In this document: one piece after another, positions 38,138 through 46,059 of the stretch
Layout: the number at the start of each line of letters is the position of its first letter
Numbering within the stretch: position 1 is the stretch's first letter
Assembly (NCBI RefSeq): GCF_015644725.1
Contig: NZ_CP064795.1
Span: 2,044,501-2,108,500, forward strand
Length of the DNA stretch: 64,000 nt
Source of the DNA: Salinimonas marina
GTDB taxonomy: Bacteria > Pseudomonadota > Gammaproteobacteria > Enterobacterales > Alteromonadaceae
Direction of reading: 5' to 3'
Made by a program: the position numbers and the translations under genes
Notes under the pieces: generated by a model
Databases searched by the model: none
Told to the model about the DNA's origin: nothing
What the model saw: only the letters and a program-made list of their open reading frames with translations

Positions 38138-39355
38138 CTATCCCCCTACCTTAACTTGCTCAGTTTCATCAGGGGTATCTTCGTCTATCTCTGGCGGCTG
38201 GGGCTCGTCGCCCGGTAACCGAACTTGCATTCCGTTGTAAGGATTGGGAACGGCACTTAACACCACCCGTTCACCGTTTTCCAAACCGTCGGCAATGAAG
38301 ACCTGGCTGGCATTGGTACGGGCGACTTCAACCGGCTTGATTTGAATTTCATTATCATCGTTTACCGTCAAAATGGTCTGATCCAGACGCAAAACGCTGC
38401 GGGGCAGTACAAACAAATCACGTTGTTTACCGGTGGTGATCTCTGCCTCTACAAACTGACCAAAGCGTAACAACGGCTGTCCACCCTCACTGTTGCGCTG
38501 GTAGGGATCTGGCAAGCGCGCCACCAAATAGCTTACCCGGCTGGCTTCATCTAATACACCTTCAGAACGCACCAGGCTGGCTCTCCATTGCTGGGACATG
38601 CCGTTCACCCGCGCTTTTAATAAGACGTTATGTTTGCGGCCTATACCCTGATCCAGATCGATAAAGGCCATATCGCTATCGGCCACCGGCAATCGTATTT
38701 CCGCAATATCGGTGCTGTACAAGGTGCCAACCGTACTGCCTAGCCCCACAAACTGACCAATATCAATGTCGCGCGATACCACCAGACCATTGTAGGGGGC
38801 CCGGATTTCAGTGCGCTGCAGATTACGTCGCGCACGCTCCAGACGTGCCTGCGCGGCTTTCACATTAGCCTGCTCGCGTGCCAACTGGGGTTTTCGTAGC
38901 CCAAGTTCAGGGGGAATGCCAGAATTTACTGACTGCCATTCGGTTTTGGCCACCTCGCCACGGGCCATCTCCTCAGTCAGAGCGGCCTGGGCCTGGGCCA
39001 GTTGTGCTTCAGCCAGACTGATTTCGGTCTGGTAGTCGTCAGATTCCAGGGTGACCAGCACCTCACCTTTATCAAACATGCCACCGGCCACAAAATTATC
39101 TGAAATATCAACAACTTTACCGCTTACCTGGGCACTAAGGTTAGTTCGATGGTTAGGAATAACATTGCCCTGGGAGCTCACCGTAAACGTTACCGCGGTT
39201 CTGCTCACTGGTTCAGCATCCACTAAAAATGCTTTTGTTTCAACGGGTTCGGTGGGCGGGGGTTGTTTACTTTTTACCAGCACTACCGCCAGAACTATGG
39301 CAACAAGGACAATAACCAGCGGTATACCCGCTTTGGTCCAGACAGCATTTTTCAT
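38138..39355 (-). CDS. RND efflux periplasmic adaptor (membrane fusion protein)
   Basis: HlyD/AcrA-type adaptor of 405 residues. One N-terminal membrane anchor (IPLVIVLVAIVLAVVLV) replaces a lipobox. The lipoyl halves are QGNVIPNHRTNLSAQVSGKV and EIRAPYNGLVVSRDIDIGQFV, with a coiled-coil hairpin rich in Ala, Gln and Glu between them (about residues 110-180). The C-terminal tail is acidic and proline-rich. It is the first gene of the two-gene efflux operon. Confidence 0.9.
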   Translation of the reverse strand: MKNAVWTKAGIPLVIVLVAIVLAVVLVKSKQPPPTEPVETKAFLVDAEPVSRTAVTFTVSSQGNVIPNHRTNLSAQVSGKVVDISDNFVAGGMFDKGEVLVTLESDDYQTEISLAEAQLAQAQAALTEEMARGEVAKTEWQSVNSGIPPELGLRKPQLAREQANVKAAQARLERARRNLQRTEIRAPYNGLVVSRDIDIGQFVGLGSTVGTLYSTDIAEIRLPVADSDMAFIDLDQGIGRKHNVLLKARVNGMSQQWRASLVRSEGVLDEASRVSYLVARLPDPYQRNSEGGQPLLRFGQFVEAEITTGKQRDLFVLPRSVLRLDQTILTVNDDNEIQIKPVEVARTNASQVFIADGLENGERVVLSAVPNPYNGMQVRLPGDEPQPPEIDEDTPDETEQVKVGG

Positions 39356-39607
39356 TCTATTCCCTTTGATAATTGGAGCATTTTTTAACGCATCCCTTTT
39401 ATGAAAAAAGGTGATAAGGCGTATTTTAATTCTTATTCAGGCAGTCTATCGCGTCTTTGAGACAATGGCATGTGTAAAACTGTTAATAAATATGATCTTT
39501 TTCAAAACATCCTGGCAACAGCGCATCACAGCCGTATATTTTTTCAAAAAACTGCACCCGGCCCCTTGATATGGTTACTTTTTAATCGTAATTTAATAGT
39601 GCGAACC

Positions 39608-39937
39608 ATGGCAACGGATGAACAAATCATGAGTCTTAAAAAGCAGTATCTGAAATCAAAACCTGTATGTAAGGTGACCTTCCGGCTCAAGGCATCAGAG
39701 GCTGGTAAAGCCGCCCGGGCCCGGCTGGTTGGCGATTTTAATCAATGGGATAAAGCAGTATCGCCCATGCGTAAACTTAAAAACGGGGACTTTACGCAAA
39801 CGGTGACCCTGGAAAAAGATCACGAATACGCTTTTCGATATTGGGTGGACGATAAATGCTGGGAAAATGACTGGGAAGCAGATGGGTACCAGCGTTCGCC
39901 GTTAAGTAATGAGGATAATTCTGTAGTACGGGTGTAA
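39608..39937 (+). CDS. small isoamylase early-set (CBM48-like) protein
   Basis: About 109 residues forming one carbohydrate-binding immunoglobulin-like domain: KVTFRLKASEAGKAARARLVGDFNQWD, MRKLKNGDFTQTVTLEKDHEYAFRYWVDDKCWEND. This is the glycogen-binding type fold found in AMPK and isoamylase N-termini, here without a catalytic domain. The ATG before ATDEQIM is used; a later ATG before SLKKQYL is also possible. The longer upstream frame is unlikely to be translated. Perhaps it senses or binds glycogen; no glycogen genes are nearby. Confidence 0.75.
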   Translation: MATDEQIMSLKKQYLKSKPVCKVTFRLKASEAGKAARARLVGDFNQWDKAVSPMRKLKNGDFTQTVTLEKDHEYAFRYWVDDKCWENDWEADGYQRSPLSNEDNSVVRV

Positions 39938-39982
39938 TATTCGCGGGGTGCTGAAGCAGGCTCCAGGCCCCGCGCAATCAAT

Positions 39983-40909
39983 TTAAATGGATTTTTCGAG
40001 CTCTGGCAGAATGTCGAATAAATCCCCTACCAAACCGTAATCAGCGACCTGGAAAATGGGCGCTTCTTCGTCTTTATTGATAGCCACAATGACCTTTGAG
40101 TCTTTCATGCCGGCCAAATGCTGGATAGCACCGGAAATACCGACGGCAATATACAGCTGCGGCGCAACAATTTTGCCGGTCTGACCGACCTGCATGTCAT
40201 TGGGAACAAATCCGGCATCTACCGCAGCCCGTGAAGCGCCAATCGCTGCGCCTAATTTATCAGCAATGCCTTCCAGCATGGCAAAGTTTTCGCCATTTTG
40301 CATACCACGACCGCCCGAAATAATAATTTCAGCGGCACCCAGCTCAGGACGCTCAGACTCTGTCAGTTCTTCACTAACAAATTCGGCGCCTTTAGCGGCC
40401 GAGCCCATGGTCAGAGCTTCAACTTCGGCATTGTTATCCAGACTTTGGGCATCAAAGGCTGAAGCACGCACGGTCAGCACCTTGATGGTATCTTGTGACT
40501 GTACGGTAGCAATGGCGTTACCGGCATAAATAGGCCGCACAAAGGTATCTGCTGACTCAATAGCGATAACATCGGATAATTGGGCGACATCTAACAAAGC
40601 CGCCACGCGCGGCATAAAATTTTTGCCGGTGGTAGAAGCGCTGGCCAGAATATGGCTGTAATCTTTGCCTAATTCCACCAGCAGATCTGCGGTATTTTCA
40701 GCTAGTTGATGAGAAAAATGCTCACTGTCGACCTTTAATACCTTAGTCACTCCACTGATTTTGGCGGCTTCGCTGGCGATGCTGTCACAGTTTTGGCCGG
40801 AAACCAGTAAATGAATATCGTCCCCAATCTGGGTGGCCGCGTTTACCAGTTTGGCCGTTTCGGGCTTAAGCTGGTCATTATCATGCTCTGCATATACTAA
40901 AACAGTCAT
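39983..40909 (-). CDS. etfA: electron transfer flavoprotein alpha subunit
   Basis: FAD-binding subunit of 308 residues. The C-terminal FAD domain carries [51 protein letters not shown] and [24 protein letters not shown]. With EtfB it carries electrons from acyl-CoA dehydrogenases to ETF-ubiquinone oxidoreductase. Its start overlaps the etfB stop by one base. Confidence 0.95.
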   Translation of the reverse strand: MTVLVYAEHDNDQLKPETAKLVNAATQIGDDIHLLVSGQNCDSIASEAAKISGVTKVLKVDSEHFSHQLAENTADLLVELGKDYSHILASASTTGKNFMPRVAALLDVAQLSDVIAIESADTFVRPIYAGNAIATVQSQDTIKVLTVRASAFDAQSLDNNAEVEALTMGSAAKGAEFVSEELTESERPELGAAEIIISGGRGMQNGENFAMLEGIADKLGAAIGASRAAVDAGFVPNDMQVGQTGKIVAPQLYIAVGISGAIQHLAGMKDSKVIVAINKDEEAPIFQVADYGLVGDLFDILPELEKSI

Positions 40910-41658
40910 CAGATCACCTTTGCTTCGTTTTTAAGCTTATCAATTAATTCAGCAACATCCGCTACTTTCACGCCGCCCTTACGTTGCGCCGGGGCTTCTA
41001 CTTTGAGCATTTTGACCTTTGAGGTTAAATCAACATCAAAATCGCTGGCCGGCATCACATCCAACGGCTTACGTTTGGCTTTCATGATGTTCGGTAACGA
41101 GGCATACCGCGGCTCATTTAAACGCAAATCGGTAGTCACTACCGCGGGCATCGTTAAGCTGATAGTTTGCAGGCCGCCATCAATTTCACGCGTTACCTTA
41201 ACGGCATCGCCTTCAACCACAACTTCTGAGGCAAAGGTGCCCTGCGGCATATTGGTCAGTGCGGCCAGCATCTGACCCGTCTGATTATTATCAGAGTCGA
41301 TGCTTTGTTTGCCAAGAATAACCAGCCCGGGTTCTTCTTTTTCAACCAGCTTCGCCAGTAGCTTGGCAATTTGCAGCGAATCGAGTGACTCGTCGGTGTC
41401 AATCTGAATACCACGATCAGCACCTAAAGCAAGAGCTGTTCGGATTTGTTCCTGACAACTTTTGTTGCCCACAGACACCACCACCACTTCTTCGGCGATG
41501 CCTTTTTCTTTCAGGCGTACGGCTTCTTCCACCGCAATTTCACAAAAGGGATTAATGGCCATTTTGGCGTTGGTGAGATCAACACCTGAATTATCAGCCT
41601 TTACCCGCACTTTTACGTTGTAGTCAATGGCACGCTTGACCGGTACAAGTATTTTCAT
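40909..41658 (-). CDS. etfB: electron transfer flavoprotein beta subunit
   Basis: AMP-binding ETF subunit of 249 residues. Typical segments are [64 protein letters not shown] and [17 protein letters not shown], the last including the recognition loop for partner dehydrogenases. First gene of the etfBA operon. Two palindromes in the divergent promoter region suggest shared control with the ETF dehydrogenase gene. Confidence 0.95.
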   Translation of the reverse strand: MKILVPVKRAIDYNVKVRVKADNSGVDLTNAKMAINPFCEIAVEEAVRLKEKGIAEEVVVVSVGNKSCQEQIRTALALGADRGIQIDTDESLDSLQIAKLLAKLVEKEEPGLVILGKQSIDSDNNQTGQMLAALTNMPQGTFASEVVVEGDAVKVTREIDGGLQTISLTMPAVVTTDLRLNEPRYASLPNIMKAKRKPLDVMPASDFDVDLTSKVKMLKVEAPAQRKGGVKVADVAELIDKLKNEAKVI

Positions 41659-41791
41659 TTCTTACCTCAAGATGTGAGTGTTTGCCGGTGACTGAGCACC
41701 CTGTTTCAGAACCCATCAGATAAATTAATTCTGATGTCACTTCATCGCTTTACGCTGCATTAACGTAAAACCATGAAGGATAATTACAACC

Positions 41792-41807
41792 TTTACGTTT
41801 ACGTAAA
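41792..41807. promoter_or_regulatory. palindromic operator site 1, etfBA / ETF-QO promoter region
   Basis: TTTACGTTTACGTAAA is a perfect 7-2-7 inverted repeat. Its form resembles sites of LiuR-type MerR regulators of branched-chain amino acid and acyl-CoA catabolism in gammaproteobacteria, recalled from the literature rather than checked. Half-sites TTTACG and CGTAAA also occur nearby at 41749-41769. Confidence 0.65.
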
Positions 41808-41828
41808 CTTATTTGCAATCTACTTCCT

Positions 41829-41846
41829 GTTGACGTAAACGTCAAC
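41829..41846. promoter_or_regulatory. palindromic operator site 2, etfBA / ETF-QO promoter region
   Basis: GTTGACGTAAACGTCAAC is an 8-2-8 perfect inverted repeat of the same architecture as the neighbouring site, 38 bases away centre to centre. Both lie between divergent genes of one electron pathway. Confidence 0.65.
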
Positions 41847-41949
41847 CTGGATTACCTTTCGAGGCGGTATTTAATTTACAAGTTTTTGACACTTCGCATT
41901 ATTTGTTTCACCTATAGTGCACTATAACGATAATTTTTAAGGAGCCTGT

Positions 41950-43596
41950 ATGGAACGTGAATCAATGGATTTTGATGTTGTCATTGTTGGCGCTGGTCCA
42001 AGTGGTCTGGCTGCTGCGTGTCGGCTGATGCAGCTGGCAAACGAAGCCAGCCAGGAACTTATGGTCTGCGTAGTAGAAAAAGGCTCAGAAGTAGGCGCGC
42101 ACATTTTATCGGGTGCAGTTTTTGAACCCCGCGCCCTTGAAGAGCTCTTCCCAGACTATAAAGAAAAAGGGGCACCCCTATCGACGCCGGTGACCGAAGA
42201 TGAAATTTATTTGTTAAAAGACGAATCTTCAGCCCGCCAGCTGCCTGCCTGGATGACCCCGAAAACCATGCATAATAAAGGTAACTATATTACCTCCATG
42301 GGTAATATGTGCCGCTGGCTGGCCGAACGTGCAGAAGAGCTGGGCGTTGAAATTTTTCCGGGCTTCCCGGCCACCGACATTCTTTACAATGATGATGGGA
42401 GTGTGGCCGGGGTGGTCACCGGAGACATGGGCGTCAGTGCCGCCGGTGAACACAAAGACGGCTATATGCCGGGCATGGAGTTGCGTGCCAAATATACCTT
42501 ATTTGCCGAAGGCTCCCGAGGCCACCTGGGTAAAACCTTAAATGAAAAGTTTGAGCTGGATAAAGACGCCAGTGAACAACATTATGCATTAGGCTTTAAA
42601 GAAATCTGGGATATCGACCCCGAATTGCACCAACCTGGTAAGGTCATTCATACCGCAGGCTGGCCTCTGGATGAGGCCACAGGGGGTAGTTATTTGTATC
42701 ACGCCGAAGATAATCAGGTATTAGTGGGTCTTATTGTCGATTTAAATTATGACAATCCTTACCTGAGTCCTTTTGATGAATTTCAGCGCTTGAAACATCA
42801 CCCGGTTTTTAGTCAGTATCTCAAAAATGGTAAACGGGTTTCATATGGCGCCAGAGCCATTACTAAGGGCGGCTTTAACTCCCTGCCTAAAATGCACTTC
42901 CCGGGTGGCTTATTAGTCGGTTGCGACGCCGGCACCCTGAACTTTGCTAAAATTAAAGGTAATCATACCGCTATGAAGTCGGGCATGCTGGCGGCAGAAA
43001 CCGTTTTTGATGCTATTAAAAACAACAGTGAATCAAATAACCTAAGCGCTTTTGCAGAAAATCTTAAAAACTCCTGGTTATATGATGAGCTGTATAAGTC
43101 ACGCAACTTTGGTCCGGCCATCCATAAATATGGCAATTTCTGGGGTGGTGCATTTAATACCCTGGAGCAAAACTTTTTTGGCGGCAATTTAATGGGGGTC
43201 ACATTAAAAGATAACACCCCAGACCATGCGCAGCTAAAAACCGCCGATCAGGCAGTGAAGATTGATTATCCCAAACCGGATGGACAATTAAGTTTTGACA
43301 AGCCCTCCTCGGTGTATTTATCCAATACCAACCATGAAGAAGATCAGCCTTGTCATTTGCAGTTGATTGATAAAGACATCCCGATAAAGGTCAACCTACC
43401 TAAGTATGCAGAACCCGCTCAACGCTACTGTCCTGCCGGGGTTTATGAGGTGGTGGAGCAAGACGGGGAGCAGGTATTTCAAATAAATGCTCAAAATTGC
43501 ATTCATTGTAAAACCTGCGATATCAAAGATCCTTCACAGAATATTCGCTGGGTTACCCCAGAAGGAACGGGCGGGCCTAATTACCCGAATATGTAA
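41950..43596 (+). CDS. electron transfer flavoprotein-ubiquinone oxidoreductase
   Basis: Membrane-associated flavoprotein of 548 residues that passes electrons from reduced ETF to ubiquinone. FAD-binding VGAGPSGLAAACRL starts near residue 14; GAHILSGAVFEPRAL and AEGSRGHLGKTL are typical. The C-terminal ferredoxin-like part binds a 4Fe-4S cluster through CPAGVYEV and CIHCKTCDIKDP and ends with TPEGTGGPNYPNM. AAGGAG precedes the ATG. It is divergent from etfBA, completing the pathway. Confidence 0.95.
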   Translation: MERESMDFDVVIVGAGPSGLAAACRLMQLANEASQELMVCVVEKGSEVGAHILSGAVFEPRALEELFPDYKEKGAPLSTPVTEDEIYLLKDESSARQLPAWMTPKTMHNKGNYITSMGNMCRWLAERAEELGVEIFPGFPATDILYNDDGSVAGVVTGDMGVSAAGEHKDGYMPGMELRAKYTLFAEGSRGHLGKTLNEKFELDKDASEQHYALGFKEIWDIDPELHQPGKVIHTAGWPLDEATGGSYLYHAEDNQVLVGLIVDLNYDNPYLSPFDEFQRLKHHPVFSQYLKNGKRVSYGARAITKGGFNSLPKMHFPGGLLVGCDAGTLNFAKIKGNHTAMKSGMLAAETVFDAIKNNSESNNLSAFAENLKNSWLYDELYKSRNFGPAIHKYGNFWGGAFNTLEQNFFGGNLMGVTLKDNTPDHAQLKTADQAVKIDYPKPDGQLSFDKPSSVYLSNTNHEEDQPCHLQLIDKDIPIKVNLPKYAEPAQRYCPAGVYEVVEQDGEQVFQINAQNCIHCKTCDIKDPSQNIRWVTPEGTGGPNYPNM

Positions 43597-43627
43597 AACT
43601 GATCTTTTTAACGTTTATTTAATTAAT

Positions 43628-43657
43628 AAAAGCAGCACATCGCTGCTTTTTTTTTTT
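43628..43657 (+). terminator. intrinsic terminator of the ETF-QO gene
   Basis: AAAAGCAGC and GCTGCTTTT with an ACATC loop are followed by a long T run. Confidence 0.9.
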
Positions 43658-43714
43658 ATAAAAATTAACTATGATGTATAAAGTACTGATAATAAATAAA
43701 CGCAAGGTTAATAA

Positions 43715-44116
43715 ATGAGCGAATTTTTAGATATTTTAACCCATGGAAGACGTTTACAGGGAGCAGTAAAGGAATTGTCTTTGTCTGAACTTGAAACGGT
43801 TCAGGACAAGCTTGGTAACATCATTGAAAAGCGTCGGGAAAAAGCCGCCGAAGATGAGAAAAAAGAGCAAGAAAAATTAGAGAAGATCGCGCAGATCCAT
43901 CAGCAAATGCAAGAAGCAGGGTTGGATGTTAACGATTTAGAAGCGGGTCAGGTACCAAAAACCCAGACGCGCAAAACAGGCAAGAAAAGGCCCGTTAAGT
44001 ATTCACTGACCGATGCTGATGGCCAGGAACATAAATGGACCGGTATTGGCCGTATGCCAAAAGTGTTTAAAGAAGCCATCGAAAACGGAAAAGACTTGCA
44101 GAGCTTTTCAATTTAA
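43715..44116 (+). CDS. hns: H-NS family nucleoid protein
   Basis: 133-residue nucleoid-associated silencer. The N-terminal half is a helical oligomerisation region (LTHGRRLQGAVKELSLSELETVQDKL, then a Glu/Lys-rich coiled coil). The C-terminal DNA-binding domain has KWTGIGRMPKVFKEA, equivalent to the WTGxGRxP motif. A positive linker KTGKKRPVKY precedes it. It binds curved AT-rich DNA and represses acquired genes. It is monocistronic with its own terminator. Confidence 0.92.
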   Translation: MSEFLDILTHGRRLQGAVKELSLSELETVQDKLGNIIEKRREKAAEDEKKEQEKLEKIAQIHQQMQEAGLDVNDLEAGQVPKTQTRKTGKKRPVKYSLTDADGQEHKWTGIGRMPKVFKEAIENGKDLQSFSI

Positions 44117-44169
44117 TTATTGAAACGATTGCTGTAATACCTGATTAGCTCTCTACTCAGGTAATAGGT

Positions 44170-44208
44170 AGCCGGTAATTAAAACCTTGTGTTTTATGCC
44201 GGCTTCTT
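44170..44208 (+). terminator. intrinsic terminator of hns
   Basis: Outer stem AGCCGG/CCGGCT and inner stem TAAAAC/GTTTTA enclose a short loop, followed by TTCTTT. Confidence 0.7.
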
Positions 44209-44303
44209 TGTTTCTGGCCCCAGATAGATTATGGGGTGATTAATTTTTTAAGTGAATATTGGCCAAAAGGTTAATATTCAGCTTTCGACGCTGGGTGTTT
44301 GAA

Positions 44304-45095
44304 ATGAGCATTAAGTTACATTACGAAACCACCGAAAACGAATCTTCTGCTTCATGGCTGGTTTTGATTCATGGTTTATTTGGCAGCCTTGATAATCTGG
44401 CCGGAATTAAACGCCACTTTAGTCAGCACTATAATATTCTTAGTATCGACTTGCCTGATCATGGACAGTCACAGCATTTTGAATCTTTTGACCTGATTCA
44501 GACCGCCCATGAAATTGATGCGGTGTTAAAGCATATTGGCGCTGATGAATATCATCTGCTTGGGCATTCGCTGGGTGGAAAAGCCGCGATGTTGTGTGCA
44601 TTGCATTATCCGGACAAAATTGCCAGCCTGATGGTTGCGGATATTGCGCCAGTGGATTATCCGGCCCGCCATGATGCCATTATTAACGGGCTTGAAGCCG
44701 TAGACCTGGCAACACTGGACAACCGCAAAGATGCTGATAAACAACTCAGCGAACATGTTAGCGAGCCGGGTGTCCGACAATTTCTGCTAAAAAGTTTGTA
44801 TCAGAACGACCAGCAGCAGTGGCAATGGCGCTTTAATTTAGCCGGCTTAACCGCCGCCTATGATGAGATTCGTTCATGGCCGTCCGTGAAGATGCAGTTC
44901 ACCCGTCCCACCCTGTTTATTAAAGGCGGTAAATCGGATTATATTCAGACTGCTCATCAAGATGCGATAGCCGCATTGTTTCCAGCTGCCAGAGCCCATG
45001 TCATTCAGGGTGTGGGGCATTGGCTGCATGCCGAAAAACCGGCCGCGTTTAATGCGGTTGTAGAGAATTTTTTAAAGCAGCAGAGCACAAATTAA
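44304..45095 (+). CDS. ybfF: alpha/beta hydrolase YbfF
   Basis: Acyl-CoA esterase-like hydrolase of 263 residues. The nucleophile Ser is in LLGHSLGGKAAM, the oxyanion region in LIHGLFGSLDNL, the Asp in the segment before FIKGGKSDYI, and the His in VGHWLHAEKP. The ATG before SIKLHYET is used; the frame is open 15 codons further up but those residues do not belong to the domain. The order ybfF, DUF2788, fldA and then fur is a familiar gammaproteobacterial neighbourhood. Confidence 0.88.
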   Translation: MSIKLHYETTENESSASWLVLIHGLFGSLDNLAGIKRHFSQHYNILSIDLPDHGQSQHFESFDLIQTAHEIDAVLKHIGADEYHLLGHSLGGKAAMLCALHYPDKIASLMVADIAPVDYPARHDAIINGLEAVDLATLDNRKDADKQLSEHVSEPGVRQFLLKSLYQNDQQQWQWRFNLAGLTAAYDEIRSWPSVKMQFTRPTLFIKGGKSDYIQTAHQDAIAALFPAARAHVIQGVGHWLHAEKPAAFNAVVENFLKQQSTN

Positions 45096-45175
45096 CCAGG
45101 TATTTTTAAACGCTATCCTGTGCCGCAAGCGTATAGGATATGATATAGTTCACGCCGAATTGGGATGAGGGGTTT

Positions 45176-45394
45176 ATGCCCGCTAACAGTTACGAGATAT
45201 TTGAATCTGTTTCGATATACATCGGCCTGGGAGGCTTGTTTATCTTAATGGGTTTAGCCGTGCACGACGTATTAAAAAAAAACGATGTGCCGATTATTGG
45301 TAAGGTTGTGGTCTACGGCGTGTTAGGTGCAGGCGCACTTGGTTTTTTAGCAAAAGGCCTGATTGAGGTATTCTGGTTAGGCACCGGCGTGTAA
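45176..45394 (+). CDS. DUF2788 family small membrane protein
   Basis: 72-residue protein with two hydrophobic helices (YIGLGGLFILMGLAVHDVL and VVYGVLGAGALGFLAKGLI) separated by KKNDVPIIGK. It belongs to a conserved unknown family usually found between ybfF and fldA, as here. Probably an inner-membrane protein; function unknown. Confidence 0.85.
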   Translation: MPANSYEIFESVSIYIGLGGLFILMGLAVHDVLKKNDVPIIGKVVVYGVLGAGALGFLAKGLIEVFWLGTGV

Positions 45395-45423
45395 GCAAAA
45401 CAGTTAAACAATAGAGGTTGAAT

Positions 45424-45948
45424 ATGGCAACTGTTGGCCTATTTTTCGGAAGCGATACTGGTAACACAGAACATGTCGCGAAGATGATTCAAAAAGAATT
45501 AGGAAAGCATCTTATTGATGTTTTCGATATTGCAAAAAGTAGCAAAGAAGCCATTGCAGAATACGATCTGCTGATTTTTGGTATTCCGACCTGGTATTAC
45601 GGCGAAGCCCAATGTGACTGGGATGACTTCTTCCCGGACCTTGAAGAGCTCGAGTTTGAAGACAAACTGGTGGCTATTTTTGGTTGTGGTGATCAGGAAG
45701 ATTATGCCGAATATTTTTTGGATGCGATGGGCATGATTCGCGATATCGTTGAACCCAAAGGTGCCATCCTGGTAGGTCAGTGGCCTACCGCGGGCTATGA
45801 ATTTGAAGCCTCTAAAGGAATGGCAGATGATGACCATTTTGTCGGTCTGGGGATTGACGAAGACCGTCAACCTGAATTGACCGAAGAACGGGTTAAAGCT
45901 TGGTGTAAGCAGTTATACGATGAACTGTGTCTGGCTGAACTGGCTTAA
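45424..45948 (+). CDS. fldA: flavodoxin FldA
   Basis: Long-chain flavodoxin of 174 residues. The FMN phosphate loop is GSDTGNTE, the aromatic stacking regions are PTWYYGEAQCDWDD and GCGDQEDYAEYFLDA. It donates electrons to radical enzymes and replaces ferredoxin under iron limitation. The ATG after AGAGG is used in preference to a TTG two codons upstream. No clear Fur box was found just upstream. A strong terminator follows. Confidence 0.93.
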   Translation: MATVGLFFGSDTGNTEHVAKMIQKELGKHLIDVFDIAKSSKEAIAEYDLLIFGIPTWYYGEAQCDWDDFFPDLEELEFEDKLVAIFGCGDQEDYAEYFLDAMGMIRDIVEPKGAILVGQWPTAGYEFEASKGMADDDHFVGLGIDEDRQPELTEERVKAWCKQLYDELCLAELA

Positions 45949-45992
45949 CCTTCACGGTTGAATTAAGCCGGCTGATTTAAAACAGTCAAAGC

Positions 45993-46021
45993 AAAAAGCT
46001 GCCTGCCCGGGCAGCTTTTTT
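45993..46021. terminator. bidirectional terminator between fldA and the chemoreceptor gene
   Basis: An 11-bp perfect stem AAAAAGCTGCC / GGCAGCTTTTT with a six-base loop and a T run, between convergent genes. Confidence 0.92.
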
Positions 46022-46059
46022 GTTTTATCAGTCACCGTGCACTGAGCCGCTGTGGCGGA

